NCBI GenBank assembly: GCA_001513155.1
Contig: LFSR01000034.1
Coordinates: 21,000 to 84,999 of the forward strand
Origin: Syntrophomonas sp. DTU018
GTDB taxonomy: Bacteria > Bacillota > Syntrophomonadia > Syntrophomonadales > Syntrophomonadaceae
Direction of reading: 5' to 3'
DNA: 64,000 nucleotides
Part shown: positions 34,203 to 42,405 of the stretch, in pieces
How the letters are laid out: the number at the start of each line of letters is the position of its first letter
How positions within the stretch are numbered: position 1 is the stretch's first letter
Notes under the pieces: model-generated
Database searches by the model: none
Told to the model about the DNA's origin: nothing
What the model saw: only the letters and a program-made list of their open reading frames with translations
Program-made: the position numbers and the translations under genes

Positions 34203-36032
34203 TTAGGCAAAGAAAGCTGCTTCCTCTATATCGAGAGCCGAAGTATCCCCATCTTTGATAACACTCAGGATGAAGGATACCTCGGGCAGAATATTGCGGA
34301 CGAAGAATTTGGCGGTGTTTACTTTGCCCTGGTAGAAAGGATAGTCATAATGATCGGTGCCCAGCTCGGCAATCTTTTTCTCGGCTACCAGCGCCTGATC
34401 CAGCAGCAGGCGGGCTCCCAGCAGTTTGCCGGTGGCGTGCAGGATGCGGGTAGCATAAAGGCCTATCATACCTACTTTGCCTGCTCCCAGGTAACCTCCC
34501 AGGGTGGTCTGGATTTCCCGGTAGTCATTCAAGGCCTGCTGCAGCAGGTCGAATTCCCGGGACAGGGAATCAACGCGCTTGCTATCGATAAAGTCCTGGA
34601 TATCCTGGAGCCAGGAGGCAAAAACCTGTCCTTTCCCTAACATCCATTTACGCCCTACCAGGTCCATGGCCTGGATATAATTGGTCCCTTCCCAAATGGA
34701 GTATATGCGGGTGTCCCGCAGCAGCTGGGCTATAGGATATTCTTCACTAAAACCATACCCGCCGTAAACCTGCATGGCTTCCGAAATAGACAGCCAGCAT
34801 ACATCGGAGCAGTAAGCCTTTACTACAGGGGTATGGACCTCGATGAAGTTCTTGGCTTTTTGGACCAGTTCTGCATCGGAACTGTTTTCCGCCAGATCTA
34901 TCAGATAATAGGTATAAATGGACATAGCCCGGGATGCCTCAATGTGAGCCTTCTGATACATCAGCATACGGCGGACATCTTCGTGTTTGATGATTGGGAC
35001 TCGTCCCGCTTTGGGATTGGTCAGGGGGCGGCCCTGGATGCGCTCACTGGCATATTTGACGGCGTTATAGTAGGCTACGGCTGCCGCTGACAGAGCGGCA
35101 TGGCCGGTTACCAGGCGTTCTTCATTCATCATTTGAAACATTTGGGCCATACCCTGGGCTTTCCCAGTTTCATCAGGAGGATCTCCCAGCAAGAAGCCGC
35201 GGCAGTTGTTTTCTTCGCCAAAGTTGATTACCGCCGTGGCTGATCCCCTCAGTCCCATTTTGTGTTCTATTCCCGCACAGTTGACATCGTTGAATTCTCC
35301 TGCCTCACCGTCGGGAGTAGGCCAGTATTTGGGCACTACGAACAACGAGATGCCTTTGGTGCCCGGAGCGGCGCCTTCAATACGGGCTAAGGTAAGGTGA
35401 ACGATATTTTCAGTAATGTCCTGCTCGCCGCCGGTGATGAAGCATTTGGTTCCTTTGATCTTGTAGATGCCGGGCTGATCAGTGGGATATGCTTTAGATA
35501 ATATGTCACCCACGTCTGAACCGCCGCCGGGTTCAGTCAGATCCATGGTGCCTGTCCACTGCCCGCTGAACATTTTAGGCAGGAAAATCCGCTTTACTTC
35601 TTCACTGCCGAAGCTCTGTATCAGTCCTGCCGCCCCGGAAGTGGCCAAAAAGTAGGGACACAGAGCGGCATTGGCTCCGATCAGGTATTCATTGATACAG
35701 GCCAGGATACTGTTAGGCAGAGCAGATTCGTCTTCATGGTTTTTATTGCTGGAACCCAGGCCATTTTCCTGGATGAAGAAATAGGCTTTTTTCATAGATT
35801 CAGGAACAGTAACCTTGCCATTTTCAAAAACAGCGTGCTGCTGGTCGCCGTCATCGTTGGTAGGTGCTACCACCTCTTTGGCAACTTTCAGGGCATTATC
35901 CAGAATGAAATCAATATCATCGATACCATAGCTGTTTTTGAAGCGTTCCGTGGCAAATACCTTGTTCAAGTCCAACCACTCTTTGAGAATAAAACGGTGG
36001 TCACGTGTTGATTGAATGAAGTTCGATGCCAT
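34203..36032 (-). CDS. Acyl-CoA dehydrogenase, long form with C-terminal extension
   Basis: A 609-residue flavoprotein of the class with an extra C-terminal domain (as in 3-methylmercaptopropionyl-CoA dehydrogenase and related enzymes in syntrophs). Visible: MDLTEPGGGSDVGDILSKAY (FAD/substrate signature), KGTKCFITGGEQD, GLRGSATAVINFG, AMQVYGGYGFSEEYPI and the catalytic-glutamate region YSIWEGTNYIQAMDL. The last ~150 residues form the extra helical domain. The ATG at 36032 follows GGGGGTTGGATAAC. It likely catalyses the first beta-oxidation step; chain length is not determinable. It probably passes electrons to ETF, whose genes are not in the window. Confidence 0.92.
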   Translation of the reverse strand: MASNFIQSTRDHRFILKEWLDLNKVFATERFKNSYGIDDIDFILDNALKVAKEVVAPTNDDGDQQHAVFENGKVTVPESMKKAYFFIQENGLGSSNKNHEDESALPNSILACINEYLIGANAALCPYFLATSGAAGLIQSFGSEEVKRIFLPKMFSGQWTGTMDLTEPGGGSDVGDILSKAYPTDQPGIYKIKGTKCFITGGEQDITENIVHLTLARIEGAAPGTKGISLFVVPKYWPTPDGEAGEFNDVNCAGIEHKMGLRGSATAVINFGEENNCRGFLLGDPPDETGKAQGMAQMFQMMNEERLVTGHAALSAAAVAYYNAVKYASERIQGRPLTNPKAGRVPIIKHEDVRRMLMYQKAHIEASRAMSIYTYYLIDLAENSSDAELVQKAKNFIEVHTPVVKAYCSDVCWLSISEAMQVYGGYGFSEEYPIAQLLRDTRIYSIWEGTNYIQAMDLVGRKWMLGKGQVFASWLQDIQDFIDSKRVDSLSREFDLLQQALNDYREIQTTLGGYLGAGKVGMIGLYATRILHATGKLLGARLLLDQALVAEKKIAELGTDHYDYPFYQGKVNTAKFFVRNILPEVSFILSVIKDGDTSALDIEEAAFFA

Positions 36033-36252
36033 GTTATCCAACCCCCAATAATCTATTTACGCCCTCCCCGGGCTTTAAAGAGGTTAAAAGGGAAATATCA
36101 AGTCCCCCCTTGCCCATCCTTGAGATGGGTGAAACCCATTACCACCTCCAATGCCGGAAAATAATTCCTCGGGAATATTCTAACAAATCAATAGCATCAA
36201 AGAATTCTGAACATTTAAATTAGCTGTACAAATTTTGTGCCGTCGTGGAATA

Positions 36253-36277
36253 AAGGGGAGCGAGAAACAGGATGTTT
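36253..36277 (+). repeat. Dispersed repeat family B, short fragment
   Basis: aaggggagcgagaaacagga plus tgttt is identical in 24 of 25 bases to 41915-41939, and both are followed at a distance by gaccgagg. It lies in the 311-base gap 36033-36343, which otherwise shows no gene. Confidence 0.6.
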
Positions 36278-36343
36278 TAAGCGAGGACCGAGGGAATAGA
36301 TATTGGAACTCTTCAGCTCAGGTAATAGTCGTTCATTTGCCAG

Positions 36344-37255
36344 TCAAATGCGCTGGTAATAACCGTCGGGAAGTTCCTGCACCAGGTGCTGGTCAATCAG
36401 ATAGCGCAGGTGATTGCGGAGGGTCATTTTCTCCCAGAACAGTTCGTAGATATTCTGGCAGTTGGGGAATATCAGGCGGTATTCAGCCAGCTGATCCAGG
36501 TTATGAGGATTGCGCAGGATTTCCAGCAGGCGCTGGTTTCTCTCCAGCACCACCCCGATATAGCGATCCAGCTGGGCGGCAATGTTTTCCCTTTGAATAT
36601 GGCGGTGGGAGGGAATTATTGTATCCGGGTTTATTTCCTTGATGCGCTGCACGGAGTTTATAAGGTCCCCCACACTGGCACTGTTGCTGCTGTACCAGGG
36701 GCCTGTTGCTACCAGGTCGATGTCACCGCTGAACAGGATGCCCTCTTTTTCTATATAAAATCCATAATGGCCCCGGGTATGGCCGGGAAGGTGCACTGCA
36801 GTCAGCTTGATGCTGCCCAGTTCAATAGTCTGGCCGTCACTTAAGGTACCAGCCAGGGGCAGCCGGCGAAAACCCGGGCGGGCCAGCACATCGTCCTTTA
36901 AAGGGACTACCTGGCCGTAAGCCTGGCGGGGGATTTTCATCAATTCCTCCCATAAGGTGTAACCGTGGAACTCCATATAGGCCTGCTCATCGCGGTAAGT
37001 GGCTGCTTCTTCCTGGCCGGCCATCAAATCAGCGTGGCTGAACAGGTCGTAGCCGTGAACATGATCAAAATGAAAGTGAGTCAGCATAACCAGCTGAACT
37101 CTAGAGCAGTCAATTTCCCGGAAAGCATTGGCACCGGCTCCCAAATCTATTACCGCCGGACGATCATCATCGATAAACAGGCAGTTGGCATAGGGGTAAC
37201 GGGGTTTATCCAAAGGCGCTACCATGAATATGCCCCGGGCCACCTGGACAAGCAT
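36344..37255 (-). CDS. MBL-fold metallo-hydrolase
   Basis: A 303-residue metallo-beta-lactamase-fold protein. The metal motif LTHFHFDHVHGYD (HxHxDH), HLPGHTRGHYGFY and LFSGDIDL supply the di-metal ligands, with a later histidine in IIPSHRH. The C-terminal ~70 residues (YIGVVLERNQRLLEIL...) form a helical, winged-helix-like tail as in the LACTB2/glyoxalase II-like subgroup that often hydrolyses thioesters. It starts at ATG 37255 behind GGGAAGTG. In an acyl-CoA rich setting a thioesterase role is possible but unproven. Confidence 0.85.
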   Translation of the reverse strand: MLVQVARGIFMVAPLDKPRYPYANCLFIDDDRPAVIDLGAGANAFREIDCSRVQLVMLTHFHFDHVHGYDLFSHADLMAGQEEAATYRDEQAYMEFHGYTLWEELMKIPRQAYGQVVPLKDDVLARPGFRRLPLAGTLSDGQTIELGSIKLTAVHLPGHTRGHYGFYIEKEGILFSGDIDLVATGPWYSSNSASVGDLINSVQRIKEINPDTIIPSHRHIQRENIAAQLDRYIGVVLERNQRLLEILRNPHNLDQLAEYRLIFPNCQNIYELFWEKMTLRNHLRYLIDQHLVQELPDGYYQRI

Positions 37256-37383
37256 GATCTCACTTCCCTATTAACGTTCCTTAAATATTGTAGCAGACCA
37301 GGAGGCGGGGTAAAGGTCGAGAATGGAAAAACAGCCCGGGATAATTTGAACAAAAGCTGAAATGCCCCAAGATGAACAGAGCG

Positions 37384-37415
37384 AAAAAAATGGCTCACCA
37401 GTGAGGTGAACCATT
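37384..37415 (-). terminator. Terminator after the 53-aa membrane protein gene
   Basis: On the minus strand ATGGTTCACC / GGTGAGCCAT form a 10-bp stem (one G-U) followed by seven Ts. Confidence 0.75.
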
Positions 37416-37428
37416 CAAGGAGGAAGAA

Positions 37429-37590
37429 CTAATCCATAGGTCCGCCTTCCCAATGCTGTCTTATGGCGCGCAGGGCATAACTGCCGATATAGATGCCATT
37501 GATAAAAGCTAAAGGGATGGCCATAGCTGCCCAGGGATCAATTCTTTGTTTCAAATCTTCTTTTCCATCGGTGGTACGGTATCTTGTCAC
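37429..37590 (-). CDS. 53-aa small membrane-associated protein
   Basis: A GTG at 37590 is preceded by AAAGGAGGGATCACT and opens a 53-codon frame: VTRYRTTDGKEDLKQRIDPW then AAMAIPLAFINGIYIGSYAL. The central ~20 residues are hydrophobic and look like one membrane helix; the C-terminus is RAIRQHWEGGPMD. A clear terminator follows. No family recognised. The strong ribosome site, codon use and terminator support a real gene. Confidence 0.6.
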   Translation of the reverse strand: MTRYRTTDGKEDLKQRIDPWAAMAIPLAFINGIYIGSYALRAIRQHWEGGPMD

Positions 37591-37652
37591 AGTGATCCCT
37601 CCTTTACCCTTATTTTGACCGGGTCCAGGAGAATTATTGCAGGATATAATTC

Positions 37653-37757
37653 TCAGCTTTTATTAGTAATGGAGGGATAAACTCTGGCTACCAGCAGGTA
37701 TAATAGAGTACAGCCGATCAACAATAGCAGAAAAGCTGCCGCAATTTTCTCATACAT
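37653..37757 (-). CDS. 34-aa small membrane protein
   Basis: An ATG at 37757 opens MYEKIAAAFLLLLIGCTLLY followed by LLVARVYPSITNKS, almost entirely one membrane helix with a basic C-terminal tail. A weak GGTGATC lies upstream. Its start region can pair with upstream RNA (see the hairpin at 37731-37797). No family recognised; possibly a membrane peptide or a type I toxin-like peptide, without further evidence. Confidence 0.45.
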   Translation of the reverse strand: MYEKIAAAFLLLLIGCTLLYLLVARVYPSITNKS

Positions 37758-37797
37758 TAAACGATCACCAATTATAAATTGGCTTGGCGGCAGCTTT
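37731..37797 (-). promoter_or_regulatory. Hairpin enclosing the start of the 34-aa membrane protein
   Basis: GCTGCCGC and GCGGCAGC arms (extended by A/T runs) enclose an inner AT-rich stem (CCAATTTATAATTGG). In the minus-strand RNA the first arm lies just past the PK-domain gene and the second arm is codons ~4-8 of the 34-aa frame. It could terminate the upstream gene or mask the start codon. Confidence 0.4.
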
Positions 37798-37807
37798 TTT
37801 ATACTTT

Positions 37808-38368
37808 TTAAGCTTTTTTCTTGGTTTTGGGCATGCAGATAATTTCCCTGATCTCCGTATCAAAGAAGCGGTTGGCATGAGCAGGTTTCACTACAATGGC
37901 AGCATCTGCTCCCTTTATAGTACCGCCTATGGAAATAATTTCTTTGCCATAGGGGATTAAGCCCGCATCCAGGGCCATGACCGCTATTTCTGTGGCTACC
38001 TTTACGCCCTGACCCAGCATGCGTAGGGTTTGGGCAATTATTTCCGCTGGATATACTCCGCCGAATTGATTGCGAACCGCCCGGTCCACTCCGGCCAGTA
38101 CATGGGTAGTGGTTAGAACCCGGACACCGGCCTGTTCAAGCTCCTTACGGGTTTGGGGATCCATTTCATTTTCTCCCGGCTGTTCAAAACCATTATGATG
38201 AGTGACACAGACAATTTCCATTCCCTTGGCCATAGCCAGAAGCTCACGGGCGGTAGCACCGCTGCAAGAGGCAACTACTATGTTTTTTATTCCTAACTCT
38301 TCAGCTCTTTTTAAAGCCAGATCCAAAGTGGCTTTGGTGTTATGGGCACCAGGTTGTTCCCACAGCAT
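37808..38368 (-). CDS. Stand-alone pyruvate kinase alpha/beta (C-terminal) domain protein
   Basis: A 186-residue protein matching only the C-terminal domain of pyruvate kinase: HNTKATLDLALKRAEELGIK, VVASCSGATARELLAMA and the terminal GADAAIVVKPAHANRFFDTE. The catalytic barrel is absent, so it is not a pyruvate kinase. Such separate domains occur in Clostridia and archaea with unknown function, perhaps binding a phosphorylated ligand. The ATG at 38368 has AAAGGAGGTTCGAAAA; an in-frame start at 38389 lies before this site. It begins 32 bases after the HD-GYP gene stop, so the two are probably cotranscribed. Confidence 0.8.
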   Translation of the reverse strand: MLWEQPGAHNTKATLDLALKRAEELGIKNIVVASCSGATARELLAMAKGMEIVCVTHHNGFEQPGENEMDPQTRKELEQAGVRVLTTTHVLAGVDRAVRNQFGGVYPAEIIAQTLRMLGQGVKVATEIAVMALDAGLIPYGKEIISIGGTIKGADAAIVVKPAHANRFFDTEIREIICMPKTKKKA

Positions 38369-38400
38369 TTTTCGAACCTCCTTTATCAAAATGCTAGTAT

Positions 38401-39483
38401 TTACAGCAAATTTTGAATTTCTTCTTCAGTAAGGCTTTTGGCCACCATTACCGTTGTGTACTTGGACAGATCAACTTCCTGGGGATTATGCATGCGGCTT
38501 CCGTAACGATCAATAACCAGTCTGACTACGGGACGGGTGGGTGATTCTTTGTTAACGTCCACCACTACCCCCACGTCTCCCGTGCTCAGCTGTACCACTG
38601 AGCCAATGGGGTAAACCGCTATGTTGCTGGTTAAGGCGTCAACGCAGCGTTTATCCAGGAAAAGACCGCACATTCGCTTTAGTATGGTGAGGGCCTGGCT
38701 AACAGTATAAGATGCCCGGTAGGGGCGATCCGCCAGCAGGGCGTCATATACATCGCAGGCCGCTACAATACGGGCGTATTCCAGTATGTTTTCGCCTGAC
38801 AGGCCCCGGGGATAACCGCTTCCATCCCAGCGTTCATGGTGCTGGAAGGCTACATTAGCCGATAGCAGGGAAACATCCTGGTACTGGCGCAGGATTTCAA
38901 AACCATAAACAGGGTGCCGTTTGACCTCCTCATATTCTTCCTTGCTGAGCTCACCTGTTTTGCTGAGAATGCTCTTGTCAATGCGGATTTTGCCTAAATC
39001 ATGCAAAATAGCCCCTACGCCCAGCTCTTTCAGCTGCAAGTCGTTGTAGCCCATGGTTATCCCGGTCATGATTGCCAGCACTGATACATTCACCGAATGA
39101 GCGAAAGTATAATCATCAAAGGTGCGGATATCGGTTAGATTCACCAGCACCGACAGGTCGGCCAGCAACTCGTCGATGATCTGATCAACCATGGCTTTTA
39201 CCGCGCGAATATTGAGTTTATGCTGATTCTCCAGAGCCTGAAAGTTATCCTTGACTACCCGAATGGCTTGTATTCGAGTTTCATCGGAAATAACATCGTT
39301 TACCTGTACATGGTCAAAAGCATCCCGAATATAAACGGAATTCAGGCCCAGCTCACGGAGTTTGTTGATGTATCTTTCGTTGAGCTGAATACCGGAGTAC
39401 AGCAGAACCCGTCCATCGCTGTCAACTATGGCCCGGGCTACTACCATTCCCGTTTTTAGTTCATCAATTCTTATTTTTCGCAT
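38401..39483 (-). CDS. HD-GYP domain protein (probable cyclic-di-GMP phosphodiesterase)
   Basis: A 360-residue protein. Residues 1-60 are the small N-terminal domain often found before HD-GYP (DELKTGMVVARAIV...). The HD-GYP core contains LHDLGKIRIDK (residues 160-170), HPVYGFEIL and FQHHERWDGSGYPRGL with the GYP signature. These residues bind the metal centre that linearises cyclic-di-GMP. The C-terminal ~100 residues are a beta-rich extension (YPIGSVVQLSTGDVGVV...). The ATG at 39483 follows AGGTGCTT; an in-frame start at 39528 has no ribosome site. No membrane or receiver domain. Confidence 0.9.
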   Translation of the reverse strand: MRKIRIDELKTGMVVARAIVDSDGRVLLYSGIQLNERYINKLRELGLNSVYIRDAFDHVQVNDVISDETRIQAIRVVKDNFQALENQHKLNIRAVKAMVDQIIDELLADLSVLVNLTDIRTFDDYTFAHSVNVSVLAIMTGITMGYNDLQLKELGVGAILHDLGKIRIDKSILSKTGELSKEEYEEVKRHPVYGFEILRQYQDVSLLSANVAFQHHERWDGSGYPRGLSGENILEYARIVAACDVYDALLADRPYRASYTVSQALTILKRMCGLFLDKRCVDALTSNIAVYPIGSVVQLSTGDVGVVVDVNKESPTRPVVRLVIDRYGSRMHNPQEVDLSKYTTVMVAKSLTEEEIQNLL

Positions 39484-39729
39484 AAGCACCTGATAATTAT
39501 TTATACTGGCAGTGTAATATACTGCCATTTTTCAGAATAGATTCTGTGCCTAGACATGGTTTCCTCCTGAAAAAAGAAATTATTTGGCATGATTCGCCTC
39601 TTGGCACAAGTTTTGAAAAAATTTATAAACATTAGCAATTTTTGGAACATTTTTTAAGGCAGAGGGGTAATTGCGTCTTAAGCGAAGAAGTGGTAACCTC
39701 AGATTAAAAAGAAGCACTAGGAGAGCTGG

Positions 39730-41718
39730 ATGCGCAAGAAAAATCCCTTTTTCCCCAGACCGGTTTTAAAAAGTCTGGTGAATGATATAAAAACCCTGGT
39801 AAATGAACCCGACGGACGTCTTTTCCTGTTGGAAATGATTGAGGAAATTCCTTTCGATCTCAGGCCTGCGGTCATGGAAAGCCTTTCTTCCTTTTACGAA
39901 CCGGAAATGGCTGCTTTTTTTCATCTCATGAAAGCCGAATTTGGACCGGAAATGGAGGCTCTCTGCAACCGGGCCCTGGAGAAATACAGCTTAGCTGGCC
40001 TGGATGTTACGCCTCCCCAGTTTTTCAAGGGCACTTTTTATAAAGCCTATGCTACCTGCAGCCGGCATACCAGCCGCGTAGCGGTGGATGTGGCCTGGGA
40101 TATCGGCGGCCCCGGCGTATATGTGGAGTGCTTCTATCTGGCTTACAACGGTGATGGAGTACATAGCTTTTTCATGGTAGAGAATATGCCCTTGAGCCAG
40201 TATAACCGGGACCGGGAGTTGCTGGCCGATATGGTGGAAATAACTTTTGAAGAAGCCTGTGCCCTTATATACCAGGCCTATCAGCAGAACGTCCTCCACA
40301 TGACCCGCCCGGCATTAGGCAAGTTTCTGTACCAGAAATACCTGAGCCATGGACAGTTGTTAACTCCTGACCAGGAGAAAGCGTTGATCCTGCGCTTGTC
40401 ATTTCGCCTGGGACCCCGCCAGTTGGTAAACAGTTTCTTCCGGGCTGTCCGGGAGAGAGATTGGATCTATCTGGACTCCATCTTGGCTCCTGAAGCCGCT
40501 CCGGTTGCCCGGCGGTACTTTCCCATACTGCATCATATAGTGGAGGGACAGGTGGAAGAAGTATTGGCCTCCCGTACGGTAGCCCAGGTCAAAAGCTATG
40601 CTATAGCTATGGAGGAGCGCAGTTGTTATCTGGAAAAATACCAGTTCCAGCTGGAACGGGGTGCCAATAAAATCTGGACTATTAAAACCTGTACTCAATT
40701 GGCAAGAAGCAAGATTGACAACCTGTCTGACTTAAATCCCTTGAACCGCCAGATCTACTGCCGGGTTTATGAAATTACTGACCTGGACAGACTTTTTGAA
40801 GCTCTGGAGCGGGTGGATGGCATCCATCAGATGGAAGAACTGCCCTATGGCCTGCATATGCGGGTTACCTACCATGAAGAGGATTTAAGCCATGGTATTT
40901 CCATGCTAAGCGGGGTAATAGCGGATCTGGTTGTCAATGGAGATGAGTTTGTTATCGCCTGCCAGGATTTTGATACCTTGATGGATTTTCATCATCTGCT
41001 CTTGAGCGAAAGAGTGGTGCCGGTGATATCCCGGGGCGAATACCAGGTGAACCTGATGACCTTCTACACTTATCTCAGCGGGCAGTACCTGCATTTTGAA
41101 GACCTGCTGCTTATTGAAGAAGATGACGGCTTTTTTGAAGATGGCCTGCGTTTCATCAGTGCCCGTTACCTGGTGAAAGACCGGGAGAAAGTGGAAAAGA
41201 GGATCATGGATCTCCACAACCTGCACCTGAAGGTTTCCGATGATTACCAGGTATTTTACCAAATAGAAAGCCGGCCGGGAGGAGCCGACTATTTTGTAGA
41301 GTATGTGCTGGGTTCAGGCTGGGTTACCGTATCCACTTTCGGGGAACAGGATATGGCCCGGGCCAGGCGCTGTTTTGAAGAGCGCATGTTTGATTCCCTG
41401 GAGTTCGACGGATTGGAAGTAAGGGAGAACGGGCTGTTTGATGTATTGACCAGCACCGTTAAAAAACAGCATCCTGAACTGGAGAAAATCCTGAAAGAGA
41501 TATATCTTAACCGGTGGTATTACTCCCAGCTCAGTGTATTAAGCGGCATGAGTCCCTGGGAAGCATCCCAGACCGAGGAAGGTACCCGGCTTTTATGGAC
41601 CCTGTTCAAGCGTATTAAACAGCGGGAAAGCAGCCAGTTGAATCATAACGGATCCCACCGGGTGCACCTGAAGGAATACATCCGCAAAGTACAGCAGCAA
41701 TCATTGCGCAAGATGTAA
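39730..41718 (+). CDS. 662-aa uncharacterised protein with SecC-like C-terminal motif
   Basis: A 662-residue soluble protein with AGGAGAGCTGG before the ATG. No enzyme motif is recognised in the first ~600 residues; it is mixed alpha/beta, with HSFFMVENMPLS and a repeated theme of short beta-strands. Near the C-terminus, WYYSQLSVLSGMSPWEASQT then EEGTRLLWTLFKRIKQ resembles the 'WL..P.P.LGG.TPREA..T.EGR..L..LL' segment seen at the end of SEC-C and related proteins. That similarity is from memory. Preceded by a 246-base gap without another gene; followed by repeats and the T-box. Function unknown. Confidence 0.8.
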   Translation: MRKKNPFFPRPVLKSLVNDIKTLVNEPDGRLFLLEMIEEIPFDLRPAVMESLSSFYEPEMAAFFHLMKAEFGPEMEALCNRALEKYSLAGLDVTPPQFFKGTFYKAYATCSRHTSRVAVDVAWDIGGPGVYVECFYLAYNGDGVHSFFMVENMPLSQYNRDRELLADMVEITFEEACALIYQAYQQNVLHMTRPALGKFLYQKYLSHGQLLTPDQEKALILRLSFRLGPRQLVNSFFRAVRERDWIYLDSILAPEAAPVARRYFPILHHIVEGQVEEVLASRTVAQVKSYAIAMEERSCYLEKYQFQLERGANKIWTIKTCTQLARSKIDNLSDLNPLNRQIYCRVYEITDLDRLFEALERVDGIHQMEELPYGLHMRVTYHEEDLSHGISMLSGVIADLVVNGDEFVIACQDFDTLMDFHHLLLSERVVPVISRGEYQVNLMTFYTYLSGQYLHFEDLLLIEEDDGFFEDGLRFISARYLVKDREKVEKRIMDLHNLHLKVSDDYQVFYQIESRPGGADYFVEYVLGSGWVTVSTFGEQDMARARRCFEERMFDSLEFDGLEVRENGLFDVLTSTVKKQHPELEKILKEIYLNRWYYSQLSVLSGMSPWEASQTEEGTRLLWTLFKRIKQRESSQLNHNGSHRVHLKEYIRKVQQQSLRKM

Positions 41719-41780
41719 GAGGATAGTTTTTGTTGGGTCATCGCGAGCATCAAGAATGCAATCCTATCGCTAAAAGATGC

Positions 41781-41822
41781 AGGGGAAGTTTTAGCCTTCA
41801 ATCGGAAGCTAAAGCTTCCCCT
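41781..41822. repeat. Long palindromic hairpin
   Basis: AGGGGAAG / CTTCCCCT with an extended inner stem (TTTAGC / GCTAAA) forms a near-perfect hairpin. No T-run follows, so it is a repeat-type palindrome rather than a good terminator. Confidence 0.6.
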
Positions 41823-41849
41823 AATACTTGAAAACGTCGCTGCAATGCT

Positions 41850-42000
41850 TGCAGGAATATGAGCCGGCTCCCTCCGGGACTCCTCGCCTCAACCCATCGG
41901 CTTACTTCGGTGGGAAGGGGAGCTAGAAACAGGATGTTTCCAACGGACTCCCGCACCAAGGTGCGAAGGGCAAACCTACTGGCACACTTGGACCGAGGTA
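41850..42000 (-). repeat. Dispersed repeat family B (two modules)
   Basis: Bases 41850-41900 are the reverse complement of the module at 12262-12316; 41915-41939 matches 36253-36277. Together with the palindrome at 41781 and a family A fragment at 41738 they fill the gap between the 662-aa gene and the T-box promoter. No gene is seen here. Confidence 0.6.
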
Positions 42001-42044
42001 AAAAGAGTTTTCACAGTAACTCATCTGCATCGCAAGAAAATTGG

Positions 42045-42073
42045 TTGACAGCCTCACAGCCTTTGCCTATACT
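42045..42073 (+). promoter_or_regulatory. Sigma-A promoter of the ilv-leu-cim operon
   Basis: A perfect TTGACA (42045-42050), 17-base spacer and TATACT (42068-42073). Transcription would begin near 42080, at the 5' end of the T-box leader. Confidence 0.8.
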
Positions 42074-42080
42074 TTATAGA

Positions 42081-42346
42081 TAACTACATATTCGCAGGCT
42101 ATGAAGGGAAGCAACAGTGAAATCCCTTGATCACAGAGAGCCGGGGTTGCTGGGAACCGGTATCAATATTTCACCTGGACATCGTCCCGGAGCCGCAATC
42201 TGAACGGTTTGAACCTAGTAGGTGCGCCGGACGCTTCAAGTCCGTTAACAAGAGATCATTAAGCGGTTGCCGTTTTATTATGGCAACAAGCAGGGTGGTA
42301 CCGCGGGAAGCCCCTCTCGTCCCTGAACGGACGAGAGGGTTTTTTA
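42081..42346 (+). promoter_or_regulatory. T-box leader, apparent isoleucine specificity
   Basis: Hallmarks are the Stem I motif AGAGAGCCGGGGTTGCTGGG near 42135, the T-box sequence AAGCAGGGTGGTACCGCGG (42288-42306) and a terminator (CCCTCTCGTCC / GGACGAGAGGG plus Ts, 42312-42345). By alignment to the usual Stem I pattern (GGAC-NNN-GTCCCGGAGC), the specifier is ATC (42181-42183), an Ile codon. Uncharged tRNA-Ile would stabilise the antiterminator and permit transcription of ilvD and the genes after it. Confidence 0.9.
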
Positions 42347-42405
42347 TTTACCAATATAAAATCGCGGGAGTGTCGGGACGGCGTAATCATAGGGAGGAAT
42401 AATTG

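Noticed and set aside
34123..34206. A 27-codon frame starting MLLAEAKARNPKDSG
   Set aside because: It contains the bidirectional terminator hairpin and runs into the opposite gene, so it is probably chance despite a GAAGGGAG upstream.
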